64,000 nt of DNA, taken from Megaleporinus macrocephalus. Lineage: Eukaryota > Chordata > Actinopteri > Characiformes > Anostomidae. A program made the translations under genes and the position numbers. The notes under the pieces are model-generated. The model ran no database searches and was not told where the DNA came from. It saw only the letters and a program-made list of their open reading frames with translations. The DNA lies in assembly GCA_021613375.1 (NCBI GenBank), contig CM038708.1:33909059-33973058 (forward strand), written 5' to 3'. Position 1 is the stretch's first letter; each line of letters begins with the position of its first letter. Of this stretch, positions 25,895 to 36,720 are shown piece by piece.

Positions 25895-25899
<5 letters not shown>
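25458..25899 (-). mobile_element. Non-autonomous Tc1/mariner element inside (TA)n
   Basis: This is an inverted copy of the 6102-6630 element. The left end reads 'tacactaccactccaaagtt' then 'tgggatcac'. The right end reads 'gtgatccttaacttttgact' then 'ggtagtata', so the termini are inverted repeats. Internal phrases match in reverse: 'ctttctggccattttgagtc', 'ccatcaactgctgatgcttc', 'acaaccaattagccca' and 'atagactttaatacaaac'. The minus strand holds the short N-terminal transposase start. (TA)n lies on both sides, as expected if it jumped into a TA microsatellite. Confidence 0.85.

Positions 25900-25949
<50 letters not shown>
25896..25949. repeat. (TA)n microsatellite, right part
   Basis: An uninterrupted AT alternation of about 54 bp that continues the tract on the other side of the MITE. 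Confidence 0.9.
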
Positions 25950-25950
<1 letters not shown>

Positions 25951-25964
25951 CATTTCAGCCTGGG

Positions 25965-26258
25965 CTACTTTTGAATGGGCCACAATACAAGGCATACAAT
26001 TCTGTACATACAACCATTAAGTATGTCCATAAAATGTATAATTATTACAACTGAAACAACATAATTGTTACAATGTGGTTTTTGTGGATCGCTATGAGGA
26101 TCACTGGAACACTTGTAGCTGATGAGACTATCAATCTCAAAGGCAAAAGCTTGCACCTCCTTATGCTTGTTCTGATTCGCAGCATGCAAGACACCATGAC
26201 CTTTCAGAGAACCTGGCATTCTCTTACGGAACGCCTCTGAGCTTGTGCCATCAATCAC
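25965..26258 (-). CDS. Candidate exon, unidentified protein
   Basis: On the minus strand a strong splice acceptor is visible. A pyrimidine-rich run ('catcttcccccttgtttcag') ends in AG at 26259-26260, and the exon would begin at 26258. The frame opens V-I-D-G-T-S-S-E-A-F-R-K-R-M-P-G-S-L and stays protein-like, with mixed charge and few runs, to about residue 65, ending near S-S-D-P-H-S-D-P-Q-K. It then turns AT-rich and hydrophobic before a stop at 25965, so the true exon may end at a donor near 26062 ('catt|gtaaca'). There is no ATG at the start, which fits an internal or last exon. I do not recognise the family. A chance open frame is the alternative. Confidence 0.35.
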   Translation of the reverse strand: MIDGTSSEAFRKRMPGSLKGHGVLHAANQNKHKEVQAFAFEIDSLISYKCSSDPHSDPQKPHCNNYVVSVVIIIHFMDILNGCMYRIVCLVLWPIQK

Positions 26259-26749
26259 CTGAAACAAGGGGGAAGATGATGGGCAGGATTGGTATTGCTA
26301 ATGCATGCCCGATTGTTCAGTGCCCTTCATTCCATACAGATTCTCCTAGTGTTGCAGTCCCATCCTCATTTTCCTCTCCTCATAAGTATACAAATGAGTC
26401 CTCCACTCATTCCAGTACATGCTACATCTCTTTCCTTCTGTCTCTCTCTTTCTGTGTAGGTATGAGCGGTGAGAATAATTCTCACCAGGCCTGAGATATT
26501 TGTATTTCATCCATCATCCTTCCCTCCGAGGGCTCAGCGTAGAGACCACAATACATTGGAACACAGGGCTTAATCGCTCAACAAGGCCTTTGATACTCTC
26601 CCCAGAGAACTGTGTACAACAGTGAAAAAAGGAGGCCTGGGTCACGTGCTCCATAGCTGGAGATGACAAATGGAGCCAGAGGGGATGAGGGCTGATGAAT
26701 GACTGATAGTGATCTCTTGTCTGTGAAGAGACAACAAACCATGTAGCAT
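26259..26749. other. No gene recognised
   Basis: A 122-codon minus frame at 26514-26882 overlaps the MITE and is not credible as a gene. A pyrimidine-rich acceptor-like run ends at 26459 on the plus strand, but no exon follows that I can support. Confidence 0.45.
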
Positions 26750-26908
26750 GGGGTGCCCAGTCGTGGTCCTGGATATCCACCATGCTGAAAAGTTCAGCTT
26801 CAAGCCTAATCTGACACACCTGAGCCAGATAATGATTTTCAGGGGCAGGTGTGCTGGATCTGAACTCTCCAGGGTGGTTCATTTCCAGGACACAGGAATG
26901 GGCACCCC
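26750..26908 (+). mobile_element. hAT-type MITE
   Basis: The short element begins GGGGTGCCCAGTC and ends GAATGGGCACCCC, with 'gtcctgga' mirrored by 'tccagga(c)' inside. It has the familiar fish palindromic body ('ctgacacacctgagccag', 'ggcaggtgtgctggatctga'). The flanks 'tgtagcat' (26742-26749) and 'tgtttcat' (26909-26916) match at 6 of 8 positions, consistent with an aged 8-bp target duplication, which is the hAT signature. No transposase is present. Confidence 0.7.
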
Positions 26909-27029
26909 TGTTTCATAGCATTCAAATCACATTCAGACAGGGATCTCGGTTCATTACAGGTATTCGTTCAAGAACTGCAGGGCAGAGTAGGGCTGGAACG
27001 CACTGTAGTGTTTAGCATGCAGGTCCAGA

Positions 27030-27395
27030 GTGGGAACATTGCATCCATGTTGGCCTCACATGAGTTTAAAGTGGGCTGCCAATTGGGTCCCCTTTAGACA
27101 AGAATTGTCCATTGGCTTTATATGGGCCCTGTGTGTGTTTACCCATGTGGGCCACTAATGGAGTCAATCAGGGCTGCAAATGGGGCCCATGTGAGCAGTC
27201 AAACAGTTAAAACAGAAATAACTGCAACCTTGCTGGAACCACAAATGTAGCCTAACTGGGCCCCACGACAGTGACCTAAATAGCGGCCACAACTGTGGCT
27301 TAAATGAGGCCTACAATGGCAGCCTAACTGGGCCCCACAGTGGTAACCTACCTGGGACCCACATAGCCTAAGTAGGTCCCATAACTGTAATGTTT
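27030..27395 (+). repeat. Degenerate GGGCCC-type minisatellite
   Basis: Repeated variants of 'cctaactgggccccacag-gt' occur: 'agcctaactgggccccacga', 'cagcctaactgggccccaca', 'aacctacctgggacccacat' and 'cctaagtaggtcccata'. Upstream, looser copies contain 'gggctgcc' and 'ggggcccatgtg'. Spacing is about 22-27 bp in the clearest part (27230-27385). Confidence 0.55.
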
Positions 27396-28402
27396 TCAAT
27401 CATGTGATTGCAATTTTGTTACAATTGTGATGATAGTACTATTCCACGTCACAGGTTTAATAAATTAAAATGGGGATTAATTACGAATAATGATATTCTT
27501 GATGTCCAAGGAAGCACAATTGTCCTCACTTTCTTTGGGTGGGTGGGTGGATGGGTGGAAGGGACCTACCTTTCCCACATCAGTGTAGTTGTCTTGTAGT
27601 TAATGTAACAAAATAGAGAGTTAGTATTCTCCTCTCAGCATGTTGAGCTGTCCAGTGATGTTGAGTTAACAGCAGTTCGAAAAGATGTTCATGTGTCTCA
27701 GAGCAAACGCCTAAGGCTCACTGGGTGGTACCTTACTATCCAGTCAATGACCAACGCATCAAAGAAGTTCATCAGAGAAAAGCAGCTGATATGTAATCAA
27801 GCACATATTTCGCTTGCTCAGATGGGACTTGCCCTGTAGCCTGTGTGGTGCATTTTAATGTGGAGCTATGCAGGAGTCCTGAATTTTAAATGCAAGGACA
27901 ACCTTCAACATATCAGCTCAAACAGGCTGCCAAGAGCTTCGGCAATAATAGCAATCTGATAAGTGTGAGTTAAATGCTTAATAATGTTGTTGATTGCAAG
28001 CAGTAAATGACCAAAAAATATTATACATGTTAATACACACTTATTAAAATGGTGAACACAGGAGAAAACACACACTATACATACATAATGCCTTTTAACG
28101 TCTGTAATAGGCTTTAATAATTGCTTAGAAGGGGTTATAGTGGCATGCATAACACAATATGTGTAAGCAACTTTATTATATTCATTTTTTATAATGAATT
28201 GCAGTATCTGTGCATAAGAACATAACAAACATCGATGTTATGAACAATTACACACTATAACAAAGTTCAGCTATAGTTTCATCAAAGCAGACCCGGTGAC
28301 ACATCCAGGTAAATCTGTTGGGTGAAATCACTTCTAGGGAAAAAGAGAAGATTTGGAATGAAGTGCGAGAACAAAAGATGATTTCTGAAGGACCTGGCAC
28401 TG

Positions 28403-28441
<39 letters not shown>

Positions 28442-29868
28442 GCATATCTTTAATATGTGCTGTGAATTTGATACAGTTGAGCTGGATACCGGTACTAGAC
28501 TGTTTCCAGACAGCAACCTGTTTATGTAACTTGTGTAACTTAGTAATAGCATTACCAATGGCTATAAGATAGCTTTGCACACTTATTCTTGCACTTCCTT
28601 CTTTATTAGTTAGATGTAGTTACCTCACTTCACTTAAAACTTTCAGTGACCTGGCTTAATGTACCTCGCATAACACCCTATGACGTTACGCTATACAGTT
28701 TACTTATACATTGATGCTATAATATCTTATAAAACCTAACTTCATGAAGTCATACACTCTTGCTTTATAAAGTGCAATTATAATTGCTTAAAAGGAATTA
28801 TACAACCTTATACTTGGCGTTATGAGGTACTATGTATGCCATATAACACCTTGTTAATGCATGTATAATAATGAATACAGGAAGTGCTACTTAAGGTTTG
28901 ATTTGTACTTTGCCTCTTATGTGTCATTTCATTTGTAATAACTATTTGTGGATACAGCAAAAATAACCTCTTTGGTTTGCCAGTCCTCTTAGAGGGTACT
29001 GGATGTTGACTATTTTGGGTCTACAGAAAGTCTAGGCTTCCTTCGTATTGTTTACTCAAGCAAAGCTCCAGCACCTGCTTCAACAGCTCTTTGAACATGC
29101 AGGTCACAGAGTTCAAACAATTGTTGCTAGTTCAGAGTTTGTTTTGTGGTAATTGAGATGACAATGTGAAGCAGACATCAAATTCCTTGGGGCTTGGAGT
29201 CCAGAGTTAGTGTTCAAGTCTTTCACACTCATCACTGACACTCGAGGGAATTCAACTCTGAACTTGACTGGAAACTTCAGCATTTCCTCTTTTCACTGTA
29301 CTGAGAGGTCTAATGTAATGAGGTGGTGCTCCCTGGTGGACCCAAAATGTAGCAAGTTTTTATGGTGTCCACGGCTAAACTTCTTGGACCAGCAAAACCT
29401 TCTCTGAATATGTCACTGTCTATGAATAAAAGCTCAGTGACAAATATTTACTGAACTGTATTTACTGTTTTAGATTTTAGTCAAGCACACATAGCAGAGG
29501 AAGCTGAATGTATCACTCTTTATGGAAGACAAACATCTGCTTACAGTTTATTTACTACAAAATTAACCAGAGTGATATCACACTTGTACAGACTCGTAAT
29601 GTAATGTAATTTCTCTGTTCATGTAACTGTGGGATATTTCTGTTGTTCTTTATTTCTTTATTTTTTTAACACAAATCAAACAATAACTGTAGTTGGCAAA
29701 TTATACAAACACCTAAAACATGACAAATGCAGGATGATGGGTTATATACAGACAAGGTTGTGGAATGAATGAGAACAGCAGGCAATTTTTGTTGCAATAG
29801 CCAGTGCTGCCTCCAAATAAGTAACATTAGCAGCTACTTATGATTAAGATGGATGAGTTATGGGAACT
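27396..29868. other. No gene recognised; contains one (TA)n
   Basis: 28000-28260 and 28640-28870 are AT-rich with scattered 'ataacac' and 'ttataa' motifs and may be an old repeat I cannot define. A (TA)17 run is at 28405-28438. 29200-29410 shows no coding signal. Confidence 0.45.
28405..28438. repeat. (TA)n microsatellite
   Basis: An alternating TA run of about 34 bp. Confidence 0.9.
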
Positions 29869-29944
29869 CACAGTATCTCACAAAAGTAACATTACATTAT
29901 TATAAACATTTTATTATTATACTTTTTATGGGACAACACTATAG

Positions 29945-30008
29945 CCTAGACCATCTTTATGTAGAGCAAAAATTATTTTTTTTTGAGTTATTTGCCATGA
30001 GGTGCCAT
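29945..30008 (-). pseudogene. Transposase N-terminal relic
   Basis: On the minus strand an ATG at 30008-30006 begins M-A-P-H-G-K, followed by a stop and further broken codons that still resemble the first two dozen residues of a fish Tc1 transposase. The rest of the gene is absent; the left terminal repeat follows directly. Non-functional. Confidence 0.55.
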
Positions 30009-30227
30009 GTTGAACTTCTAGTGACCAGTTTGAGAGAGTTTGAGATCGATAAGACCAAATTTAACACACTTGCTCTCTCTTCACACCTGAGACCTAGTGA
30101 CACTAGCGAGGAAAAAAAGGCTAACTGGGCACAATTTGGCCATTTTCACTTAGTGGTGTACTTACTTTTGTTGCCAGTGGTTTAGAGAGTAATGGCTAAA
30201 TGTTGAGTTATTTTGAGGAAACAGCAA

Positions 30228-33200
30228 TTTTACACTGTTCTACAAGCTGAACTCTGGCTACTTTACACTGTTCTACAAGCTGAACACTGACTATTTTACA
30301 CTGTTCTACTAGCTGAACACTGACTAATTTACACTGTTATACAAGCTGAACACTGACTACTTTACACTGTTCTACTAGCTGAACACTGACTATATTACAC
30401 TGTTATACAAGCTGTACACTGACTACTTTACACTGTTCTACAAGCTGTACACTGACTACTTTACACTGTTCTACAAGCTGTACACTGACTACTTTACACT
30501 GTTCTACAAGTTGTACACTGACTACTTTACACTGTTCTACTAGCTGAACACTGACTACTTTACACTGTTATACAAGCTGTACACTGACTACTTTACACTG
30601 TTCTACAAGCTGTACATTGACTACTTTACACTGTTCTACTAGCTGAACACTGACTACTTTACACTGTTTTACAAGCTGTACACTGACTCCTTTACACTGT
30701 TCTACAAGCTGTACATTGACTACTTTACACTGTTATACAAGCTGTACACTGACTACTTTACACTGTTCTACAAGCTGTACATTGACTACTTTACACTGTT
30801 CTACTAGCTGAACACTGAATACTTTACACTGTTTTACAAGCTGTACACTGACTACTTTACACTGTTCTACAAGCTGTACATTGACTACTTTACACTGTTC
30901 TACTAGCTGAACACTGACTACTTTACACTGTTCTACAAGCTGTACACTGTCTACTTTACACTGTTTTACAAGCTGTACACGGACTACTTTACACTGTTCT
31001 ACAAGCTGTACATTGACTACTTTACACTGTTCTACTAGCTGTACACTGTCTACTTTACACTGTTTTACAAGCTGTACACTGACTACTTTACACTGTTTTA
31101 CAAGCTGTACACTGACTACTTTACACTGTTCTACAAGCTGTATACTGAGTACTTTACACTGTTTTACAAGCTGTACACTGACTACGTTACACAGTTCTAC
31201 AAGCTGTACACTGTCTACTTTACACTGTTCTACAAGCTGTACACTGTCTACTTTACACTGTTCTACAAGCTGTACACTGTCTACTTTACACTGTTTTACA
31301 AGCTGTACACTGAGTACTTTACACTGTTCTACAAGCTGTACACTGTGTACTTTACAATGTTTTACAAGCTGTACACTGTGTACTTTACACTGTTTTATAA
31401 GCTGTACACTGACTACTTTACACTGTTCTACAAGCTGTACACTGTGTACTTTACACTGTTTTACAAGCTGTACACTGAGTACTTTGCACTGTTCTACAAG
31501 CTGTACACTGTGTACTTTACACTGTTTTACAAGCTGTACACTGACTACTTTACACTGTTCTACAAGCTGTATGCTGTCTACTTTACACTGTTCTACAAGC
31601 TGTACGCTGTCTACTTTACACTGTTCTACTAGCTGTACACTGTCTACTTTACACTGTTTTACAAGCTGTACACTGACTACTTTACACTGTTCTACAAGCT
31701 GTATACTGAGTACTTTACACTGTTTTACAAGCTGTACACTGACTACGTTACACAGTTCTACAAGCTGTATACTGACTACTTTACACTGTTTTACAAGCTG
31801 TACACTGACTACTTTACACTGTTCTACAAGCTTTACACTGACTACTTTACACTGTTCTACAAGCTGTACACTGACTACTTTACATTGTTCTACAAGCTGT
31901 ACACTGTCTACTTTACACTGTTCTACAAGCTGTACACTGTCTACTTTACACTGTTTTACAAGCTGTACACTGAGTACTTTACACTGTTCTAAAAGCTGTA
32001 CACTGTGTACTTTACAATGTTTTACAAGCTGTACACTGTGTACTTTACACTGTTTTATAAGCTGTACACTGTCTACTTTACACTGTTTTACAAGCTGTAC
32101 ACTGAGTACTTTGCACTGTTCTACAAGCTGTACACTGTGTACTTTACACTGTTTTACAAGCTGTACACTGACTACTTTACACTGTTCTACAAGCTGTATG
32201 CTGTCTACTTTACACTGTTCTACAAGCTGTACGCTGTCTACTTTACACTGTTTTACAAGCTGTACACTGAGTACTTTACACTGTTCTACAAGCTGTACAC
32301 TGTGTACTTTACACTGTTTTACAAGCTGTACACTGTGTACTTTACACTGTTTTACAAGCTGTACACTGTGTATTTTACACTGTTTTACAAGCTGTACACT
32401 GACTACTTTACACTGTTCTACTAGCTGAACACTGACTACTTTACACTGTTCTACAAGCTGTACACTGTCTACTTTACACTATTTTACAAGCTGTACACTG
32501 ACTACTTTACACTGTTCTACAAGCTGTACACTGACTACTTTACACTGTTCTACTAGCTGTACACTATCTACTTTACACTGTTTTACAAGCTGTACACTGA
32601 CTACTTTACACTGTTCTACAAGCTGTACACTGACTACTTTACACTGTTCTACAAGCTGTACACTGTCTACTTTACACTGTTCTACAAGCTGTACACTGTC
32701 TACTTTACACTGTTTTACAAGCTGTACACTGAGTACTTTACACTGTTCTACAAGCTGTACACTGACTACTTTACAGTGTTTTACAAGCTGTACACTGTGT
32801 ACTTTACACTGTTTTATAAGCTGTACACTGACTACTTTACACTGTTCTACAAGCTGTACACTGTCTACTTTACACTGTTTTACAAGCTGTACACTGAGTA
32901 CTTTGCACTGTTCTACAAGCTGTACACTGTGTACTTTACACTGTTTTACAAGCTGTACACTGACTACTTTACACTGTTCTACAAGCTGTATGCTGTCTAC
33001 TTTACACTGTTCTACAAGCTGTACGCTGTCTACTTTACACTGTTTTACAAGCTGTACACTGAGTACTTTACACTGTTCTACAAGCTGTACACTGTGTACT
33101 TTACACTGTTTTACAAGCTGTACACTGTGTACTTTACACTGTTTTACAAGCTGTACACTGTGTATTTTACCCTGTTTTACAAGCTGTACACTGACTACTT

Positions 33201-35116
33201 GACACTGTTCTACAAGCTGTACACTGACTACTTTACACTGTTCTACAAGCTGTACACTGTCTACTTTACCCTGTTTTACAAGCTGTACACTGAGTACTTT
33301 ACACTGTTCTACAAGCTGTACACTGTGTACTTTACACTGTTTTACAAGCTGTACACTGACTACTTTACACTGTTCTACAAGCTGTACACTGACTACTTTA
33401 CACTGTTCTACAAGCTGTACACTGTCTACTTTACACTGTTTTACAAGCTGTACACTGAGTACTTTAAACTGTTCTACAAGCTGTACACTGTGTACTTTAC
33501 ACTGTTTTACAAGCTGTACACTGACTACTTTACACTGTTTTACAAGCTGTACACTGACTACTTTACACTGTTCTACAAGCTGTACACTGACTACTTTACA
33601 CTGTTCTACAAGCTGTATACTGAGTACTTTACACTGTTCTACAAGCTGTACACTGACTACTTTACACTGTTCTACAAGCTGTACACTGTCTACTTTACAC
33701 TGTTCTACAAGCTGTACACTGACTACTTTACACTTCTACAAGCTGTACACTGAGTACTTTACACTGTTCTACAAGCTGTACACTGACTACTTTACAGTGT
33801 TTTACAAGCTGTACACTGTGTACTTTACACTGTTTTATAAGCTGTACACTGACTACTTTACACTGTTCTACAAGCTGTACACTGTCTACTTTACACTGTT
33901 TTACAAGCTGTACACTGAGTACTTTGCACTGTTCTACAAGCTGTACACTGTGTACTTTACACTGTTTTACAAGCTGTACACTGACTACTTTACACTGTTC
34001 TACAAGCTGTATGCTGTCTACTTTACACTGTTCTACAAGCTGTACGCTGTCTACTTTACACTGTTTTACAAGCTGTACACTGAGTACTTTACACTGTTCT
34101 ACAAGCTGTACACTGTGTACTTTACACTGTTTTACAAGCTGTACACTGTGTACTTTACACTGTTTTACAAGCTGTACACTGTGTATTTTACCCTGTTTTA
34201 CAAGCTGTACACTGACTACTTGACACTGTTCTACAAGCTGTACACTGACTACTTTACACTGTTCTACAAGCTGTACACTGTCTACTTTACCCTGTTTTAC
34301 AAGCTGTACACTGAGTACTTTACACTGTTCTACAAGCTGTACACTGTGTACTTTACACTGTTTTACAAGCTGTACACTGACTACTTTACACTGTTCTACA
34401 AGCTGTACACTGACTACTTTACACTGTTCTACAAGCTGTACACTGTCTACTTTACACTGTTTTACAAGCTGTACACTGAGTACTTTAAACTGTTCTACAA
34501 GCTGTACACTGTGTACTTTACACTGTTTTACAAGCTGTACACTGACTACTTTACACTGTTTTACAAGCTGTACACTGACTACTTTACACTGTTCTACAAG
34601 CTGTACACTGACTACTTTACACTGTTCTACAAGCTGTATACTGAGTACTTTACACTGTTCTACAAGCTGTACACTGACTACTTTACACTGTTCTACAAGC
34701 TGTACACTGTCTACTTTACACTGTTCTACAAGCTGTACACTGACTACTTTACACTTCTACAAGCTGTATACTGAGTACTTTGCACTGTTCTACAAGCTGT
34801 ATACTGAGTACTTTACACTGTTCTACAAGCTGTACACTGTCTACTTTACACTGTTTTACAAGCTGTACACTGACTACTTTACACTGTTCTACAAGCTGTA
34901 TACTGAGTACTTTACACTGTTCTACAAGCTGTATACTGAGTACTTTACATTGTTCTACAAGCTGTATACTGACTACTTTACACTGTTCTACAAGCTGTAT
35001 ACTGAGTACTTTACACTGCTCTACAAGCTGTATACTGAGTACTTTACACTGTTTTACAAGCTGTACACTGACTACTTTACACTGTTTTACAAGCTGTACA
35101 CTGATTTCTTTACATT
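30228..35116 (+). repeat. 33-bp minisatellite, ~148 units
   Basis: The consensus unit runs TTTACACTGTTCTACAAGCT then GTACACTGACTAC, 33 bp. Variants differ mostly at a few sites: TTC/TTT before ACAAG, GAC/GTC/GAG/GTG before TAC, TAC/TAT after CTG, and AAGCTGT versus TAGCTGA. The first units (30228-30420) and last units are the most diverged. Units are a multiple of three, so several frames remain open for hundreds of codons. The largest are 31013-32428 (471 codons), 32776-33753 and 33797-34774 (325 codons each). These encode only 11-residue repeats and are by-products. A 2-bp deletion ('cacttctac') marks 33731 and 34752. Confidence 0.95.
32717..34768 (+). repeat. Higher-order duplication in the 33-bp array
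   Basis: Two blocks of about 1 kb, 32717-33747 and 33738-34768, match at an offset of 1021 bp. Both share rare variants: 'ctttacagtgtttta' at 32773 and 33794, 'gtactttgcactg', 'tgtatgctgtc', 'gtgtattttaccctg', 'ctacttgacactg' and 'gtactttaaactg'. Both finish at the same 2-bp-deleted unit. 1021 is 31 units of 33 minus 2, explained by that deletion. By eye they look near-identical, so the duplication is recent. Confidence 0.85.
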
Positions 35117-35209
35117 TTTTAAGTGTCATATCTTTAGTGTTGTCCCATGACAAGGTAATAACATATGTACACGAATGTGAGGGGTGTACTCATTTTGTGA
35201 GATACTGTA

Positions 35210-35400
35210 TTTCTAGATAGTTTCTAAGTGTTTTAAGTGATTGTAATAAGATCATAGTCTCACTATATTAACAGATCATCTTGCTCATTTTATAAATCAG
35301 GCTTAAACAAGACAAATAAAAAACAATCTCATAATAAACTTACAATCTAAAACTAAGAAATATAATCCACATCGACTAGATAATCCCAAGCAGAACTAAC
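35210..35400. other. Flank of the composite element
   Basis: AT-rich sequence with no feature recognised. A TA immediately follows the right terminus, consistent with Tc1 targeting. Confidence 0.5.
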
Positions 35401-35870
35401 TGTCTCGTTACTCTTCCTGAGATAATGACTGCCCTCCTGTCCTGCCAAATGCTATAGAATAACAGAACATCAGGCCCCCTCCTCGCCTGACACCACCCAG
35501 TTCTCTTCTTCATACGTGCCATCTGCTACACTCTCGACCGCGTCACGCTGTCATCCAGATTTACCAGCATTGCGATATGTTTCTAAAACTTTTACAATCC
35601 AGTCTTCAAGCAGAGATTCTCTTAGTTCTATTTTTAAATTGAGCTTATTAAACTATGAATACTGTTTGACCAGAGGTGGGTGGGTCTCCCTTTGTGAGTC
35701 TTGGTTCCTCCCAAGGTTTCTTCCTCCAGTCTTGAGGAAGTTTTCCTCGCCATCATCACCTCTGGCTTCCTTACATGTTGCAACTGCACATTTTCAAACT
35801 TCTGTAAAGCTGCTTTGTGGCAACACTGTTGTAAAAAGCTCCATACAAACAAAACTTTTGTTTTAAGGTT
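35400..35870 (+). repeat. Teleost retroposon 3' end
   Basis: The segment has the typical order 'gaccagaggtgggtgggtctcc' (parts), 'gagtcttggttcctcccaag', 'gtttcttcctccagtcttga', 'gttttcctcgcca', 'tctgtaaagctgctttgtgg' and 'gttgtaaaaagctccataca', ending with 'caaacaaaac'. A minus-strand relative is at 63508-63900. Homology before about 35640 is weaker. The small frames over it (35516-35883) are not genes. Confidence 0.65.
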
Positions 35871-36720
35871 TAAAAGTCAGTAGGAGAGACCGTATCTGCT
35901 AAAAAAGCTCAACAGGCTTTCTGACCTTCATCTTCACAGAACCTAACAAACACAGCCACGGTTTACTGGTTCTATGACCTTCTCTGTTGATCTAGGTGTA
36001 GATTAACAGACTCAGGCAGTGATTAATTGTTGTGCGTGGGCATAAGAAAGTGTGACGCATATTACAACAACTAGCATTAAACAAATCCTGCCTGGCGGCC
36101 CTAAAAAGCTAGCCCTGCCCTAGTAACATAATAAAATCCACATGGGGAGAAAGAAGATTTTATTTTCACTCAATTGTCACAGACTAACAAGTAATATTAA
36201 GAAAAGTAATAGCCTTTAAACACTTAAATTAAATGAATTCCATCACGATGAGTTGCAACTGATTGAAATTCAGTGGAGTGTGCAAATGATTACTACACAT
36301 AGATTTCCTCCAACAAGCACAACTATCTGACAATTAAGTGAGATAATCAGACTTACTTAAACCCCTTATAAGCAGTACCATGGTCTTGAGATAAAGGTAA
36401 ATAGTCCTATAATAGGCCTACAACAGTCCTGAAATGAGACACATTCAACATATTGACTAGATTTAAGATTGCCAAGAGCTCTTATTAACCAGTATCTCCT
36501 GCTTTGAACAGGAGCAGTAATGATTAAAAACGACTTTCATTTGCTGGAGATTAACAAGCTGTTTGAAGACTGCACCATGTTCAGAGTTACTATATGGTGA
36601 TCTCAGGTAATTTATAAACTTACCCATTCAAACTATGTTAAAAACGTTTAAATTGAGAGCGACGGTGTATTTACTGTTTCTGTAGAATACTAACAGCTTC
36701 GGTGCTAATGCAGAGCTCAT
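35871..36720. other. No gene recognised
   Basis: AT-rich DNA without a supported feature. Confidence 0.5.

Larger units (their letters stand above)
29870..35209 (-). mobile_element. Non-autonomous Tc1-like element with internal 33-bp array
   Basis: The left terminus 'acagtatctcacaaaagta' (29870-29888) is the inverted counterpart of the right terminus 'actcattttgtgagatactgta' (in two parts, 35188-35209). Just inside the right end is 'gtgaggggtgtact', and the same type of motif recurs at 30152 ('gtggtgtacttacttttgttgcc'). On the minus strand at about 29945-30008 lies the decayed start of a transposase: an ATG followed by A-P-H-G-K, then stops. The layout is that of a widespread fish Tc1 element with most of the transposase deleted. 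From my knowledge of that family, the segment between 'gagttattttgagg' (30203) and 'aagtgtcatatctttagtgttgtc' (parts, from 35121) is normally well under 100 bp. Here it is 4.9 kb of tandem repeat. Confidence 0.75.

Noticed and set aside
26395..26475. Plus-strand exon after a strong pyrimidine tract ending at 26459
   Set aside because: The acceptor looks good, but no open, protein-like stretch or donor follows.
26514..26882. 122-codon minus-strand frame
   Set aside because: Most of its 5' third is the hAT MITE at 26750-26908; nothing recognisable in the rest.
31013..32428. 471-codon open frame as a gene
   Set aside because: It is a translated 33-bp tandem array (11-residue repeats), with alternative frames and even the minus strand equally open at places. 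No start context or splice signals.
30228..35116. CRISPR array
   Set aside because: The repeats are directly adjacent with no unique spacers, and the context is a vertebrate transposon.
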